Of a stretch of DNA of 64,000 nt, positions 36,144-44,491 are shown one piece after another. This DNA is from STC-54 sp964504665 (lineage in GTDB: Bacteria > Patescibacteriota > Microgenomatia > Daviesbacterales > UBA10151), in the NCBI GenBank assembly GCA_964504665.1, contig CAZDEH010000001.1:1-64000 (forward strand), in the 5' to 3' direction. The first letter of the stretch is position 1; every line of letters begins with the position of its first letter. Below the pieces are notes generated by a model. It had not been told where the DNA came from, ran no database searches, and worked only from the letters and a program-made list of their open reading frames with translations. The translations under genes and the position numbers were made by a program.

Positions 36144-37271
36144 TTACTTTAAAGTATACTTAGCCATTTTGGTTCCGCCTATTTTTTTCATCAGACCTTT
36201 TTGTTTTAAGAATCTAATTTCCCTTAAGACTGTATCATCAGAAAAATCAGGGAAAATTTTTCTAAAATCCCTGTTGGACATCTCTTTGTGTCTGTGTAAA
36301 TATTCCATAATGATCATTTGCCTCTCATTTAACACAACCTGCTCTCCTAACTGATCTTTAATTCTGGCATCAGTTGAAATCCGTTTTACTTTTTCCTTGA
36401 TTCCATTTAGTTCAATCGCCACCCCTTCTACAAAATAATCCAACCAGGGAGTTAAATCCCGTTCATGGGTATCCATCACCAACTGATTGGAAACAGCCTG
36501 GAGGGTTAAATAATAATCCATGGGGTTTTCATCAAAATATTCTTCAAAAGAAAAGAATTTTCTGATATCATAATTATCCAAAAACATCACGAGGGTTGCC
36601 ACAGCCCTGGCAGTCCTGCCATTTCCATCCACAAAAGGATGAATACGGGCTAACTCATAATGAATAATCCCGGCTTTGATCACTGGATGAAGCTCCTTTA
36701 TTTCTTCCCCATTAATCCAGTTTAATAAATCTTCCAAAAGATATGGGACTTCTACTGCCACGGGCGGAGAATAGGAAATCTGTCCTGTTTGAGTATTTCT
36801 GACAACTACCTGTTTATCTCTGATTTTACCGCTTTTTTCCTCTGCCAGGATTTTTTCTGTAGTTAATTTATGAATTTGTAAAATTGTATCCAAAGTCACC
36901 ACATAGTTTAACCTTGTCTCGCCTAACGGCGAAGTCTCGCCCGTCTCGCCTTCCGGCGGACGTGGCGAACCTATTTGAGTGGAGACTTCATCAATAAACC
37001 TTAACACATTCCTATAATTTAAAATTTCCTGGATGTCTCTATCCCTCCCCACCACTTCCTCTCCTGCCAACACATCTTTTGCTTCTTCAAAAGATAGTTT
37101 GTTTCCTTCCAGATGAGTTCCATGATGGACTGTCCGCTCAACGGCTTCTTTTCTGAATTTTGCTTCCCAGGCAGGGATTAAAGGAGAGCTCATAATCACC
37201 TCGCGTGCAGCATCAACAATACCGATATTTTTAAGGATCTTATTAGTAATAGTATATTTAGGGGCGAACAT
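36144..37271 (-). CDS. Fic-domain AMPylase-like protein with C-terminal winged helix
   Basis: 375 residues. N-terminal inhibitory-type helix region (AVERTVHHGTHLEGNKLSFEEA, the S/TxxxE/GN type alpha-inh: HLEGN), Fic motif IHPFVDGNGRTARA (complete HPFxxGNGRxxR), and a C-terminal wHTH (NRDFRKIFPDFSDDTVLREIRFLKQKGLMKKIG). Residues about 102-119 are encoded by a GC-rich repeat. Such class II Fic proteins transfer AMP to target proteins. Confidence 0.9.
   Translation of the reverse strand: MFAPKYTITNKILKNIGIVDAAREVIMSSPLIPAWEAKFRKEAVERTVHHGTHLEGNKLSFEEAKDVLAGEEVVGRDRDIQEILNYRNVLRFIDEVSTQIGSPRPPEGETGETSPLGETRLNYVVTLDTILQIHKLTTEKILAEEKSGKIRDKQVVVRNTQTGQISYSPPVAVEVPYLLEDLLNWINGEEIKELHPVIKAGIIHYELARIHPFVDGNGRTARAVATLVMFLDNYDIRKFFSFEEYFDENPMDYYLTLQAVSNQLVMDTHERDLTPWLDYFVEGVAIELNGIKEKVKRISTDARIKDQLGEQVVLNERQMIIMEYLHRHKEMSNRDFRKIFPDFSDDTVLREIRFLKQKGLMKKIGGTKMAKYTLK
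36915..36967. repeat. GC-rich repeat inserted in the Fic gene
   Basis: Three copies of GTCTCGCC with two small hairpins, CGCCTAACGGCG and CGCCTTCCGGCG. Translated as SPRPPEGETGETSPLGE. Confidence 0.7.
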
Positions 37272-37277
37272 AATAAA

Positions 37278-37348
37278 GCTATCAGTCTTCAGTATCGGTC
37301 CGATTAAGTCGGACCTCTCAGCTATCAGACTGTCTGACGGCTAACGAC
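37278..37348. repeat. composite heptamer/palindrome element 5' of the Fic gene
   Basis: GCTATCA GTCTTCA GTAT, core GGTCCGATTAAGTCGGACC (37297-37315, 7-bp perfect stem), then TCTCAGCTATCAGACTGTCTGACGG. Same architecture as the inserts in iscS and DUF2298, but intergenic. Confidence 0.75.
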
Positions 37349-37428
37349 ATTGTTCTGACAACTCTTTTATTCTCGCATATTCCCCGCAAGAAACCAAGAT
37401 AGCATAAATAGTGAACCATTGGGAGATG

Positions 37429-37456
37429 TTGACAAATATAATAGAGTGTGTATAAT
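37429..37456 (+). promoter_or_regulatory. mazEF-type operon promoter
   Basis: TTGACA (37429-37434), 16-base spacer, TATAAT (37451-37456). Direct repeats AGTGTGTAT at 37445-37453 and 37459-37466 straddle the -10 and could bind the RHH antitoxin. Confidence 0.75.
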
Positions 37457-37466
37457 TAGTGTGTAT

Positions 37467-37703
37467 ATGCAGACACAAAGAATTAACATTACTTTACCGA
37501 ATGATTTAGCTCGTGATTTTCGCAGGAGTATTCCTGCCCGCTCCCGTAGCAAATTTATTGCCAGTGCTATTGAAGAAAGATTAAGTAAAAGAAACATTAA
37601 AACTTTACTGCGTAAAAGTGCCCAGGAGCAAAAAGAAATCATTGATCAAATCCAAAAGGATTTTCAATACACTGATGAAGAATCTTTTAACAAATTACCC
37701 TAA
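37467..37703 (+). CDS. ribbon-helix-helix antitoxin of a MazF system
   Basis: 78 residues. RINITLPNDLARDFRRSIPARSRSKFIASAIEERLSK is a MetJ/CopG-type RHH fold. The C-terminal tail (KSAQEQKEIIDQIQKDFQYTDEE) should wrap MazF. Start 37467 sits after a near-consensus promoter. Confidence 0.82.
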   Translation: MQTQRINITLPNDLARDFRRSIPARSRSKFIASAIEERLSKRNIKTLLRKSAQEQKEIIDQIQKDFQYTDEESFNKLP

Positions 37704-38037
37704 GCGCGGAGAAATTTTTATTGCTGATTTAAATCCTTCTTTTGGTAGAGAAATTTATAAAAAACGCCCTGTTTTGGTGATTTCTAATAATATCTTAAAT
37801 CGAGTTCTACCTACTGTAATTATTATCCCCTTTAGCTCAATCGTACCTCAATTTATTGGACCAGATATGGTGAAGGTGAACAAGCAAAAAGGATTAGATA
37901 AAAGTTCAGCAATTATTGTCAACCAAATGCGTTCTATTGATAGGAAAAGGTTGGTTAAAAAAACAGGCAAACTCTCAAGAATTGACCTAGAACAGGTAGA
38001 AGAAGCAGTCAGGATTGTTTTGGATATTGAATCTTAG
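37675..38037 (+). CDS. mazF: MazF/PemK-family endoribonuclease toxin
   Basis: 120 residues. PKRGEIFIADLNPSFGREIYKKRPVLVISNN is the MazF signature; IIIPFSS, VNKQKGLDKSSAIIVNQMRSIDRKRL follow as in the family. ATG 37675 overlaps the antitoxin by 29 bases in another frame. Confidence 0.92.
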   Translation: MKNLLTNYPKRGEIFIADLNPSFGREIYKKRPVLVISNNILNRVLPTVIIIPFSSIVPQFIGPDMVKVNKQKGLDKSSAIIVNQMRSIDRKRLVKKTGKLSRIDLEQVEEAVRIVLDIES

Positions 38038-38056
38038 GTATGTTACACTTATGGTA

Positions 38057-38299
38057 ATGTCAAAAGGCTTTGCTCCAATTTTAATTGTGATTATAATTAC
38101 TGCCTTGATTAGTGGATATTTAATTTACAAAGACCAAACTAAGCCTATTCCTTCGTCTACCATTCAACTTAAATCCACAACCTCGATACAACAATGTGGA
38201 CAAGAGGGTGGTGACGTTCCAGGAATACCTTGTCCATCAGGTTATATCTGCCAGCCGGTTGAAAATGTTGCTGATTCTGCTGTCTGTGTTAAAAAATAA
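38057..38299 (+). CDS. small QKGFAPI-type membrane-anchored protein
   Basis: 80 residues. MSKGFAPILIVIIITALISGYLIY anchor, Pro/Ser/Thr linker, then QQCGQEGGDVPGIPCPSGYICQPVENVADSAVCVKK with four Cys arranged like a small disulphide-rich domain. The N-terminus is shared with 38977 and 57636 genes and resembles a prepilin leader without the usual Glu at +5. Confidence 0.65.
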   Translation: MSKGFAPILIVIIITALISGYLIYKDQTKPIPSSTIQLKSTTSIQQCGQEGGDVPGIPCPSGYICQPVENVADSAVCVKK

Positions 38300-38313
38300 T
38301 CCAGCGGATAAGT

Positions 38314-38420
38314 TCAAGATAATTCGGTGAATTTTCCTTTTTCTACATTAATTACCTGAACTTTTTTTAAGAAACTTTGTGGGATTTGGTCATTTTCTGC
38401 TAAAAAGAGAGTTTTTATTG
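38314..38420 (-). pseudogene. displaced 3' end of recF
   Basis: Minus strand reads KTLFLAENDQIPQSFLKKV then QVINVEKGKFTELS and stop at 38314. RecF ends SAVENDQIPSAFLKKVQIIN then VEDGKFII. A 17-base identical stretch (GGGATTTGGTCATTTTC) is shared (38381-38397 and 39898-39914). Same strand as recF but 1.4 kb away, beyond the hicBA island. Confidence 0.9.
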
Positions 38421-38423
38421 TGA

Positions 38424-38429
38424 TATAAT
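38424..38429 (+). promoter_or_regulatory. -10 box of the second hicBA
   Basis: TATAAT ends 7 bases before the ATG at 38437, at the junction with the recF tail remnant. Confidence 0.5.
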
Positions 38430-38436
38430 ACCAGTC

Positions 38437-38748
38437 ATGAATATACCAATTTCTTTAACCATTAAATTAACAGAGGATAAGAAGTCAAAATCAGCTCCCT
38501 GGGTGGCTTATACACCTGAGCTGGATGTGGCTTCATGTGGACCAACTCCCATAAAAGCTAAAAAAAATCTTATGGAAGCAGTAGAAATTATTCTTAAAGG
38601 TGCAGCCCAAGATGGTAATCTAAAAGAGTTGCTATTGGAAACTGGCTTTCAGATTAAAAATAAAAGATTAACTCCTCCTAAAGTTAGTACAGATAAGTTT
38701 ATTTTTAATCTTACATCAAATTTAACCTGCCAGATATGGCTCGCATAA
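38437..38748 (+). CDS. hicB: HicB-like antitoxin
   Basis: 103 residues. PISLTIKLTEDKKSKSAPWVAYTPELDVASCGPTPIKAKKNLMEAVEIILKG is a diverged HicB domain. Overlaps the hicA-like gene by 13 bases. Opposite in direction to recF. Confidence 0.78.
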   Translation: MNIPISLTIKLTEDKKSKSAPWVAYTPELDVASCGPTPIKAKKNLMEAVEIILKGAAQDGNLKELLLETGFQIKNKRLTPPKVSTDKFIFNLTSNLTCQIWLA

Positions 38749-38966
38749 CACCAATCCACTGGCAAAAACTCTTGAAAATTTTCCAGGCTGAAGGATGTGT
38801 TTTAGTTGGACAAACAGGAGACCATTTAGAACTGAAAAAAGAAGGAGCCAAAAGAAGAATCGTTATCCCTAAATATAAAGACATCCCAGTTTTTATCATT
38901 GAAAATAATCTAAAAACTGCAGGAATCTCCAGATCTAGATATTTTGAGTTGTTAAATAAATTATGA
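38736..38966 (+). CDS. hicA: HicA-like toxin
   Basis: 76 residues. LLKIFQAEGCVLVGQTGDHLELKKEGAKRRIVIPKYKDIPVFIIENNLKTAGIS is a HicA/YcfA fold with the catalytic His in GDHLEL. Only distantly similar to the HicA at 32107. Confidence 0.82.
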   Translation: MARITPIHWQKLLKIFQAEGCVLVGQTGDHLELKKEGAKRRIVIPKYKDIPVFIIENNLKTAGISRSRYFELLNKL

Positions 38967-38976
38967 TAATCTAATA

Positions 38977-39645
38977 TTGATGAATCAAAAGGGTTTTGCT
39001 CCAATTTTAATTTTGTTTGGAATATTGGTAATAGTGGCAGCAGCTGGTGGAGTATATTATCTCGGTAGATCTTCTGCAAAATTACCAGATACTTCTCCAA
39101 TCTCAGTTCCAACCTCTCAAACTTCAGTTTCCCCTACCCAACCACCTGCAAAAACTTATATTAGCCCTTCACCAACAACTATTAATGAAACAGCCAATTG
39201 GAAAACATATACAAATGAGAAATATAAAATTTCTTTTAAATATCCTCCACGCTTAAGTCCATGTTTAGGATCATAATGCCCACAAGATGATGGAGAAGAA
39301 TTAAGCGTTCGTTTTTCTACTTCACCTGAAAACACATTTTCCGAAGATGAGGCAGTTCATTTACAAATTACTGTTGCCTTAAAAACAATTCTGGGAAGAT
39401 CGGGATCACCATTAATGCAAGAGATTGAATCAGGAACTATACAAGTCGGGGGTTTTGAAGCAAATTATTCAATAGCAGAACCAACTGCAGAATCTAAATT
39501 ATATATGAAAGACGGCTCACCTATTAATGGTTATTTTGTTACCGTTAAAGAAAAACCTCTATTGATAGATTATGGCGGATCCAAAAATTTAACTAGCATG
39601 AAAGAATTTAAACAAATTCTTTCTACCTTTAAATTCCTTCCCTAA
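38977..39645 (+). pseudogene. QKGFAPI-type exported protein, broken by an in-frame stop
   Basis: Reads MNQKGFAPILILFGILVIVA (anchor), Ser/Thr/Pro linker, NWKTYTNEKYKISFKYP, then TAA at 39274-39276, and continues in the same frame to 39645 ending KQILSTFKFLP. The paralogue at 56812-57636 is intact (WKTYTNDKYGIQFSYP ... QILSTFKFIR). One nonsense change therefore splits it. Last gene of the island next to recF. Confidence 0.75.
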
Positions 39646-39649
39646 TTCA

Positions 39650-39838
39650 TCTCTCTTTTCTGCAATTGATGCAGAGAGCGTTAAAAAATCGAGCATGAGG
39701 AAACAGGGGGGAACCGGAAACTGACTAGCACGAAGTGCAGAAATTTCCGAGGGGGTGAGCCCCCGTTGACGAAATGCGAAGATTTTAGCTCGAACATCAC
39801 TTGCAGGAGTTTTGGACACTTTTGCGACCAAAAGTGTC
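39650..39838. other. highly structured GC-richer element at the 3' end of recF
   Basis: At least four hairpins: TCTGCA..TGCAGA, GCACGAAGTGC, GGGGGTGAGCCCCC, and GACACTTTT-N6-AAAAGTGTC (39815-39838, overlapping the recF stop). Base composition differs from neighbours. A minus-strand open frame (to 39589) spans it, but composition and structure fit a mobile repeat or RNA better. Also serves as a possible recF terminator. Confidence 0.55.
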
Positions 39839-40943
39839 AGATAATAAATTTTCCATCTTCTACATTAATAATTTGGACTTTTTTTAAAAAAGCCGAGGGG
39901 ATTTGGTCATTTTCCACAGCTGAGATGATGGTTTGTTGACCTGAAATAGCCTCAATGACATGTTCCTGATGAGAAGTATCCAGTTCAGAAAATACATCAT
40001 CTAAAAGAAGCACAGGTAAAATATCTTTAAATTGCCTTATAAAGTGAAGCTCTGCTAATTTCAAGTCTAAAACTGCAGTTCTTTGTTCACCGCGGGAACC
40101 AAAATGAGCTAAATTATTATCACAAATTTCAAACACAAAATCATCCCTGTGTGGTCCTATCAGGCTGTTTGTAGCAGCTATTTCTCTTCCTAAATATTCC
40201 TTTAATCTTTCTTCTGTCAATAAATTTTCATGATAGATATATTTAAACTGACTGCCATTTTTAAAATGATTGATACTTTCAAAAAAAATTTTCCTTTTGT
40301 CCGCCACTACAGTCCCAAAATCCAACATCTGAGTATCCCAAAATGTCAGTTCATCCACTTTTGCCAAACCCTCTTTAATCCTCTTCAAAATCCTGTTTCT
40401 GGAGGTTAAAGCCTCGTGATATTTAGTTAGGGAATTTTTATAGAGTTTATCTATTTGCGCTAAACATAGATCAATATGCCAGCGCCGGAGAGTTGGGGGG
40501 CCTGTAACTAAGTTAATATCTTCAGGGGCAAAATGAACAACTACCAAATTACCGATATAATCAACTGAACGTCTTGGTACTCCATTAACCTTCACCTTTT
40601 TTTCTAAACCATTTCCCGTGGCTTGAATTTTCATCCCAATTTCTAGCTTAGTTGTATTGTCTTCCGTCTTCGGTCTTCCGTCTTCTGCTTTAACAGTAGT
40701 CAGTAGTCGGTAGTCGGTAGTCGTAATTTCACCTTTTACAAAACACCCTCCCTCCCCTTCTTTAATAAGTTGCACATCTTTATCTGCCCTGGGAGATTTA
40801 GTAGTTGCTAAAAAATAAATGGCTTCCAGAAAATTTGATTTTCCCTGAGCATTATTACCAACCAATAATACTGTTTGCCCAAATTCCATATTTAATTTTT
40901 CAAAATTTCTGAAATTAATGAGACGTAGATTTTTTAAGAACAC
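39837..40943 (-). CDS. recF: DNA replication/repair protein RecF
   Basis: 368 residues. Walker A VGNNAQGKSNFLEAIYFL, RRWHIDLCLAQIDKLY, signature-like GSRGEQRTAVLDLKLAE and Walker B DILPVLLLDDVFSELD define RecF, which loads RecA at gaps. Residues about 74-95 (DYRLLTTVKAEDGRPKTED) come from a heptamer insertion. Overlaps the MFS gene by 10 bases. Its 3' end is duplicated at 38314-38420. Confidence 0.94.
   Translation of the reverse strand: MFLKNLRLINFRNFEKLNMEFGQTVLLVGNNAQGKSNFLEAIYFLATTKSPRADKDVQLIKEGEGGCFVKGEITTTDYRLLTTVKAEDGRPKTEDNTTKLEIGMKIQATGNGLEKKVKVNGVPRRSVDYIGNLVVVHFAPEDINLVTGPPTLRRWHIDLCLAQIDKLYKNSLTKYHEALTSRNRILKRIKEGLAKVDELTFWDTQMLDFGTVVADKRKIFFESINHFKNGSQFKYIYHENLLTEERLKEYLGREIAATNSLIGPHRDDFVFEICDNNLAHFGSRGEQRTAVLDLKLAELHFIRQFKDILPVLLLDDVFSELDTSHQEHVIEAISGQQTIISAVENDQIPSAFLKKVQIINVEDGKFII
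40659..40723. repeat. heptamer hairpin inserted in recF
   Basis: GTCTTCC GTCTTCG GTCTTCC GTCTTCT GC, spacer TTTAACA, GTAGTCA GTAGTCG GTAGTCG GTAGTCG. Clean seven-base register on both arms. Confidence 0.85.
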
Positions 40944-42319
40944 TTATCCCCCCAATGTCCTAAGCCTAAAAACTCTATACAGTTACGTGGCAAGGTATTT
41001 TCCCGGAAGAAGATGTGCGGTTTTAAAACTATAAACCCAATGATAGCTACGAGTGCTCCTACACCGATGAATATCGGTTGAGTCCCAAATATATCTGCCA
41101 GCCCTCCTGCCAGTAGTACCGGAATAGCAGCGGTAGCAGTCATGATAACTGAAAGCGTGGCAAAAATTTTTCCTCTAATACTTTCCGGGGTGTTTTCCTG
41201 TAGGATAGTTTGACAAGGAATAATCACAGAAACCATACAAAGACCGGAGATGTAGGAAATTAGCGCTAACCAAAAAGAGATTGACGGTGCTCTTAAAAAA
41301 TATCTTGGCTTGGTGATGTGAAGAGGAAGTTCCGTGGAATTAAAAATCTGAGCAATAGTTGGTAGCAATCCTATCAGGATAAAAGCCACTCCCATAATTA
41401 AAACTGCCGGTAAAACAATAAATCTTCTGGGAATCCTGTTGAAAAAACGACCTAAAAGATAAGCTCCGCTGACCATCCCCAAACCAAGCGGAAATATTAA
41501 AAAATAAGAAGCATCTGTGGCATGAATTTTGAGATATCTCTCCAGATATGACGGAGTTAACACAGCTGAAATTCCAATTATCCCTTGGATAGTTGCCATT
41601 AAAATAATCGCTACAGCAATACTTAATTTACCTTTAATAAATTTATAAGTTCTCCCTGCTTCATCTATAGTCATTTCTATAAGTTTTTTAAAGCTTGATA
41701 TGGAACGGATCCCGCCGGGTAATCTTCCATCTGTTTTGGTACGGATGACAGGTAAATTATGTGCCAGTATAAATGCTGCTAGGAGCATTACTGCCCCTAT
41801 CAAAAAGACAGCATTAATACCAAAAGAGTTAAGGATTGGTCCGCCAACTATAAAACCTGCCATAAAAACACCATATAAAGTCATCGAAAATAATGAGTTT
41901 GCCAGAAATAAATGCTTTTTTGATATTAATAGCGGGATGGATGAAGATTCTGAAGGCATGAAAAATTGGGCCAGAGAGTTAATAATAAAGGCATTCAATA
42001 AAATGACAACAAAAAGATGTCTGAACGGGATAAAAGCCAGAAAAGCGATGATTAAAAGCCCATCGACCAAGATGATAATTTTCCGTTTATCCACCAGATC
42101 GACAAACACTCCGGCCAGTAAACCAAAGATGACAGAAGGCAAATAAACTGACAATATCAAAGCTGAAACTGCTAGATTAGAGTTCGTCAGTTTAAAAACC
42201 CAAATGATTAAAGCAAAATTAAGTGCATTATAGGCAAGTTGAACCAAAATTTGGTTAAGCCATAAATATCTAAAACCCCGGTTTTTTATAACCGAGGCAT
42301 ATGTAGATTTTTCAGCCAT
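40934..42319 (-). CDS. MFS transporter
   Basis: 461 residues, about 12 membrane segments. GLLAGVFVDLVDKRKIIILVDGLL is the MFS loop 2-3 motif (G-x-x-x-D-x-x-x-R-K), in the macrolide-efflux/enterobactin-exporter-like subgroup. The C-terminal tail IEFLGLGHWGDKCS is unusual. Substrate unknown. Upstream gene of recF in one operon. Confidence 0.85.
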   Translation of the reverse strand: MAEKSTYASVIKNRGFRYLWLNQILVQLAYNALNFALIIWVFKLTNSNLAVSALILSVYLPSVIFGLLAGVFVDLVDKRKIIILVDGLLIIAFLAFIPFRHLFVVILLNAFIINSLAQFFMPSESSSIPLLISKKHLFLANSLFSMTLYGVFMAGFIVGGPILNSFGINAVFLIGAVMLLAAFILAHNLPVIRTKTDGRLPGGIRSISSFKKLIEMTIDEAGRTYKFIKGKLSIAVAIILMATIQGIIGISAVLTPSYLERYLKIHATDASYFLIFPLGLGMVSGAYLLGRFFNRIPRRFIVLPAVLIMGVAFILIGLLPTIAQIFNSTELPLHITKPRYFLRAPSISFWLALISYISGLCMVSVIIPCQTILQENTPESIRGKIFATLSVIMTATAAIPVLLAGGLADIFGTQPIFIGVGALVAIIGFIVLKPHIFFRENTLPRNCIEFLGLGHWGDKCS

Positions 42320-42349
42320 GAGTTTTTATATTCTACCAGACTTTACAAA

Positions 42350-43285
42350 TTAGTGTTGACAGTTAGGACAATAGTACGTTCCCCTACCAACCTGGGTAAT
42401 TTTTTCTACTTTTCCTTTACATTTATTACAGAGATATCCAACTTTTCCATAAACGTTGGCATAATCCAAAAAATAACCTTTTTTACCTTCACTATTTACA
42501 AAATGAGCCCTAGATGAACCTCCATGTTTAATTCCCATCGTGAGAGCCTCTCTAAGACCTTTCAACACGTCCTTAAAATCACTATCTGTAAGCTCACCAA
42601 CTTTCCTTCTGGGATCAATTTTAGCATTAAACAAGCTTTCAGAAGCATAGATATTCCCCACTCCTGCTATCACGGATTGATCCATAATAGCTACCTTTAT
42701 AGGTTGGGATTTATGTCTTAATAAATTTGCTTTTAAATTTTCCCAACTAAATTCTTTTTCCAAAGGCTCCGGTCCTAACTTTTCCAATAATTGTCTGACA
42801 GCTGACGACTGATAGCTGACAACTTTTACCCAACCAAATTTTCGTTGATCATTAAAATATAACTTACTTTGGTCAGAAAACTCCAAGATCACCCTGGTGT
42901 GAGAGTTAGGCATAGTATCTCTCATATCCTCTGTTGGATGCCCACCAATTAATCTTTTCTCTTTTTGCTTATCACTTTTATCTACATAAACTAACTGCCC
43001 GGTCATTTTAAGATGAAATAAAATAGTCATCAGTACAGAGTCATCAGCTGTCAGACTTTTCTGGTTTTTTTTCTGATGACTGATCGCTGACGACTGACGA
43101 CTACTTATATCTATTCCTAACATTTTTGCTCTTCTCCATACCCCCACCACCTGTTTTCCCTCTGTGAGCTTCTCATCACCCTGGAACGTTTTGGGATTTA
43201 AAACCTGAATTTTTTTAATAGTTAAACCAACAATTTTCCTTTGCAAACCAAGTTTAATTGTTTCTACTTCTGGTAATTCCGGCAT
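42350..43285 (-). CDS. mutM: formamidopyrimidine-DNA glycosylase
   Basis: 311 residues, longer than the usual ~270-290. Catalytic N-terminus PELPEVETIKLGL, FHLKMTGQL, H2TH part SVIAGVGNIYASESLF, and zinc finger YLCNKCKGKVEKITQVGRGTYYCPNCQ. Removes oxidised purines. Two heptamer insertions (residues about 59-82 and 155-164) account for the extra length. Confidence 0.95.
   Translation of the reverse strand: MPELPEVETIKLGLQRKIVGLTIKKIQVLNPKTFQGDEKLTEGKQVVGVWRRAKMLGIDISSRQSSAISHQKKNQKSLTADDSVLMTILFHLKMTGQLVYVDKSDKQKEKRLIGGHPTEDMRDTMPNSHTRVILEFSDQSKLYFNDQRKFGWVKVVSYQSSAVRQLLEKLGPEPLEKEFSWENLKANLLRHKSQPIKVAIMDQSVIAGVGNIYASESLFNAKIDPRRKVGELTDSDFKDVLKGLREALTMGIKHGGSSRAHFVNSEGKKGYFLDYANVYGKVGYLCNKCKGKVEKITQVGRGTYYCPNCQH
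42793..42823. repeat. heptamer insert (second) in mutM
   Basis: GTCTGACAGCTGACGACTGA and TAGCTGACAAC: GCTGACR-type units in seven-base register, translated as SYQSSAVRQL. Confidence 0.65.
43038..43112. repeat. heptamer hairpin (first) in mutM
   Basis: GAGTCATCAGCTGTCAGACT arm, spacer of T-rich sequence, then TGATGAC TGATCGC TGACGAC TGACGAC. Translated as RQSSAISHQKKNQKSLTADD. Confidence 0.75.
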
Positions 43286-43295
43286 ATTGTTTGTG

Positions 43296-43316
43296 CTTCC
43301 ACCTTCGAGGTGTAAA
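43296..43316. repeat. small CACCT/AGGTG palindrome
   Basis: CCACCTTCGAGGTGTAAAGCT; related to CACCTTAAAGGTGCAAAGCT at about 51549 and CCACCTCGGAGGTGG at about 56708. All are intergenic. Confidence 0.5.
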
Positions 43317-43317
43317 G

Positions 43318-44442
43318 CTAAAACTTATTGGTATTTTTCTCAATTAGTTTCAAGATTTCTTTTTTAAATCTTTCCTTTCCAAATCTTTCTGCTTGTTTCT
43401 GACAATTTTCAGGCTGGTATTTTTCAGGATTAAAAGTTTTGAGCACTTTCATTAAAGAATCTACGGTTACTTCCTCAAAAAATTCTCCTGTTTTACCAGG
43501 TACCACTGTTTCTAAAAACCCCCCTGCTCTCACAGCAATCACCGGAGTACCACACGCCATCGACTCTACCGGCACAATCCCAAAATCTTCATCCTCTGAA
43601 GCAACTATGGTGGCTTTAGCTCCTGCTAAAATTTCAGGAATCATTTCATCTTCAATTGATCCCAAAAACTCTATATTTTTACCAGCTATCCCTTTTAACC
43701 TCTGTAGTTCTGGTCCACTCCCAACTACTTTCAGAGGTAGATTTAATTTTGTACAAGCTTCCACAATAACTTCTGTTCCTTTCCCTCTAACTAATCTTCC
43801 AAGTGATAGAAAATAGCTATCCGGCTTCTGACTTCCCGCTTCCGCTTTTTCCGACTGTTTGCGTAATTTCTCTACATCAATTGGCGGGTAAATAACCACA
43901 CAATCTCTTCTGTAAAATTTTTTGATTCTTTTAGCTATATTTTCAGAATTAGCTATTAAAATATCCGGTCTTTGGCTAATTTGAAAATCCCATAATCTTA
44001 AAAAATGATTGGCTGTTTCCCCCAAAACCCTTGTCCACCAATGTTTTTTATAATTGTAAGAGGTGGCATAACCATACAAATATCTGGGTGGTGTATGAAT
44101 ATAATTAATATGCAGAGCTTCTGGGGTAGTAATTACTGCATTGGCAAAATAAGTAGAAGAGGAGGAGATGATTAAATCATAAGAAGTTAAGTCAAAGCTT
44201 TCAAAAGCAGCAGGAGCCAAAACTCGAAGAGGAGAAATTAGTTTGTTCCCCCAGGGTAATTTTTGCATCCAGGAAGTTTGGATATCCCACTGCTTTATTC
44301 TCTCGTTGTGTGTCCCCAACCCTTTTGGATAATAATAAGCAGTAAAGACAGGAGCTTCAGGAAACATTTCATGCAAAACCTCCAACACACGCTCAGCCCC
44401 TCCGTATTCTCTAAGAAAATCATGCACAAGTGCTACTTTCAT
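43318..44442 (-). CDS. family 4 glycosyltransferase
   Basis: 374 residues. MKVALVHDFLREYGGAERVLEVL (N-terminal donor loop), SLGRLVRGKGTEVIVEAC and the C-terminal E-x7-E region SEDEDFGIVPVESMACGTPVIAV are GT4 marks. Uses a nucleotide sugar; acceptor unknown, probably surface polysaccharide. Residues about 196-206 come from a repeat at 43821-43857. Confidence 0.9.
   Translation of the reverse strand: MKVALVHDFLREYGGAERVLEVLHEMFPEAPVFTAYYYPKGLGTHNERIKQWDIQTSWMQKLPWGNKLISPLRVLAPAAFESFDLTSYDLIISSSSTYFANAVITTPEALHINYIHTPPRYLYGYATSYNYKKHWWTRVLGETANHFLRLWDFQISQRPDILIANSENIAKRIKKFYRRDCVVIYPPIDVEKLRKQSEKAEAGSQKPDSYFLSLGRLVRGKGTEVIVEACTKLNLPLKVVGSGPELQRLKGIAGKNIEFLGSIEDEMIPEILAGAKATIVASEDEDFGIVPVESMACGTPVIAVRAGGFLETVVPGKTGEFFEEVTVDSLMKVLKTFNPEKYQPENCQKQAERFGKERFKKEILKLIEKNTNKF
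43821..43857. repeat. heptamer-type insert in the GT4 gene
   Basis: CCGGCTTCTGACTTCCCGCT and TCCGCTTTTTCCGACTG; same letters as the other inserts, imperfect seven-base register. Confidence 0.6.
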
Positions 44443-44491
44443 AGAATAATTTTACCAGAATCTCCGAATAAAAGATGCTACAATAATACTG

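Noticed and set aside
39274..39276. Stop-codon recoding as explanation for the in-frame TAA
   Set aside because: TAA ends many normal genes here and TGA is also used as a stop (recF), so recoding is unlikely; a nonsense mutation is simpler.
39589..39831. 80-codon minus-strand frame downstream of recF as a protein gene
   Set aside because: It overlaps the end of the broken exported-protein gene and a set of hairpins, and has no promoter; better read as part of a repeat element.
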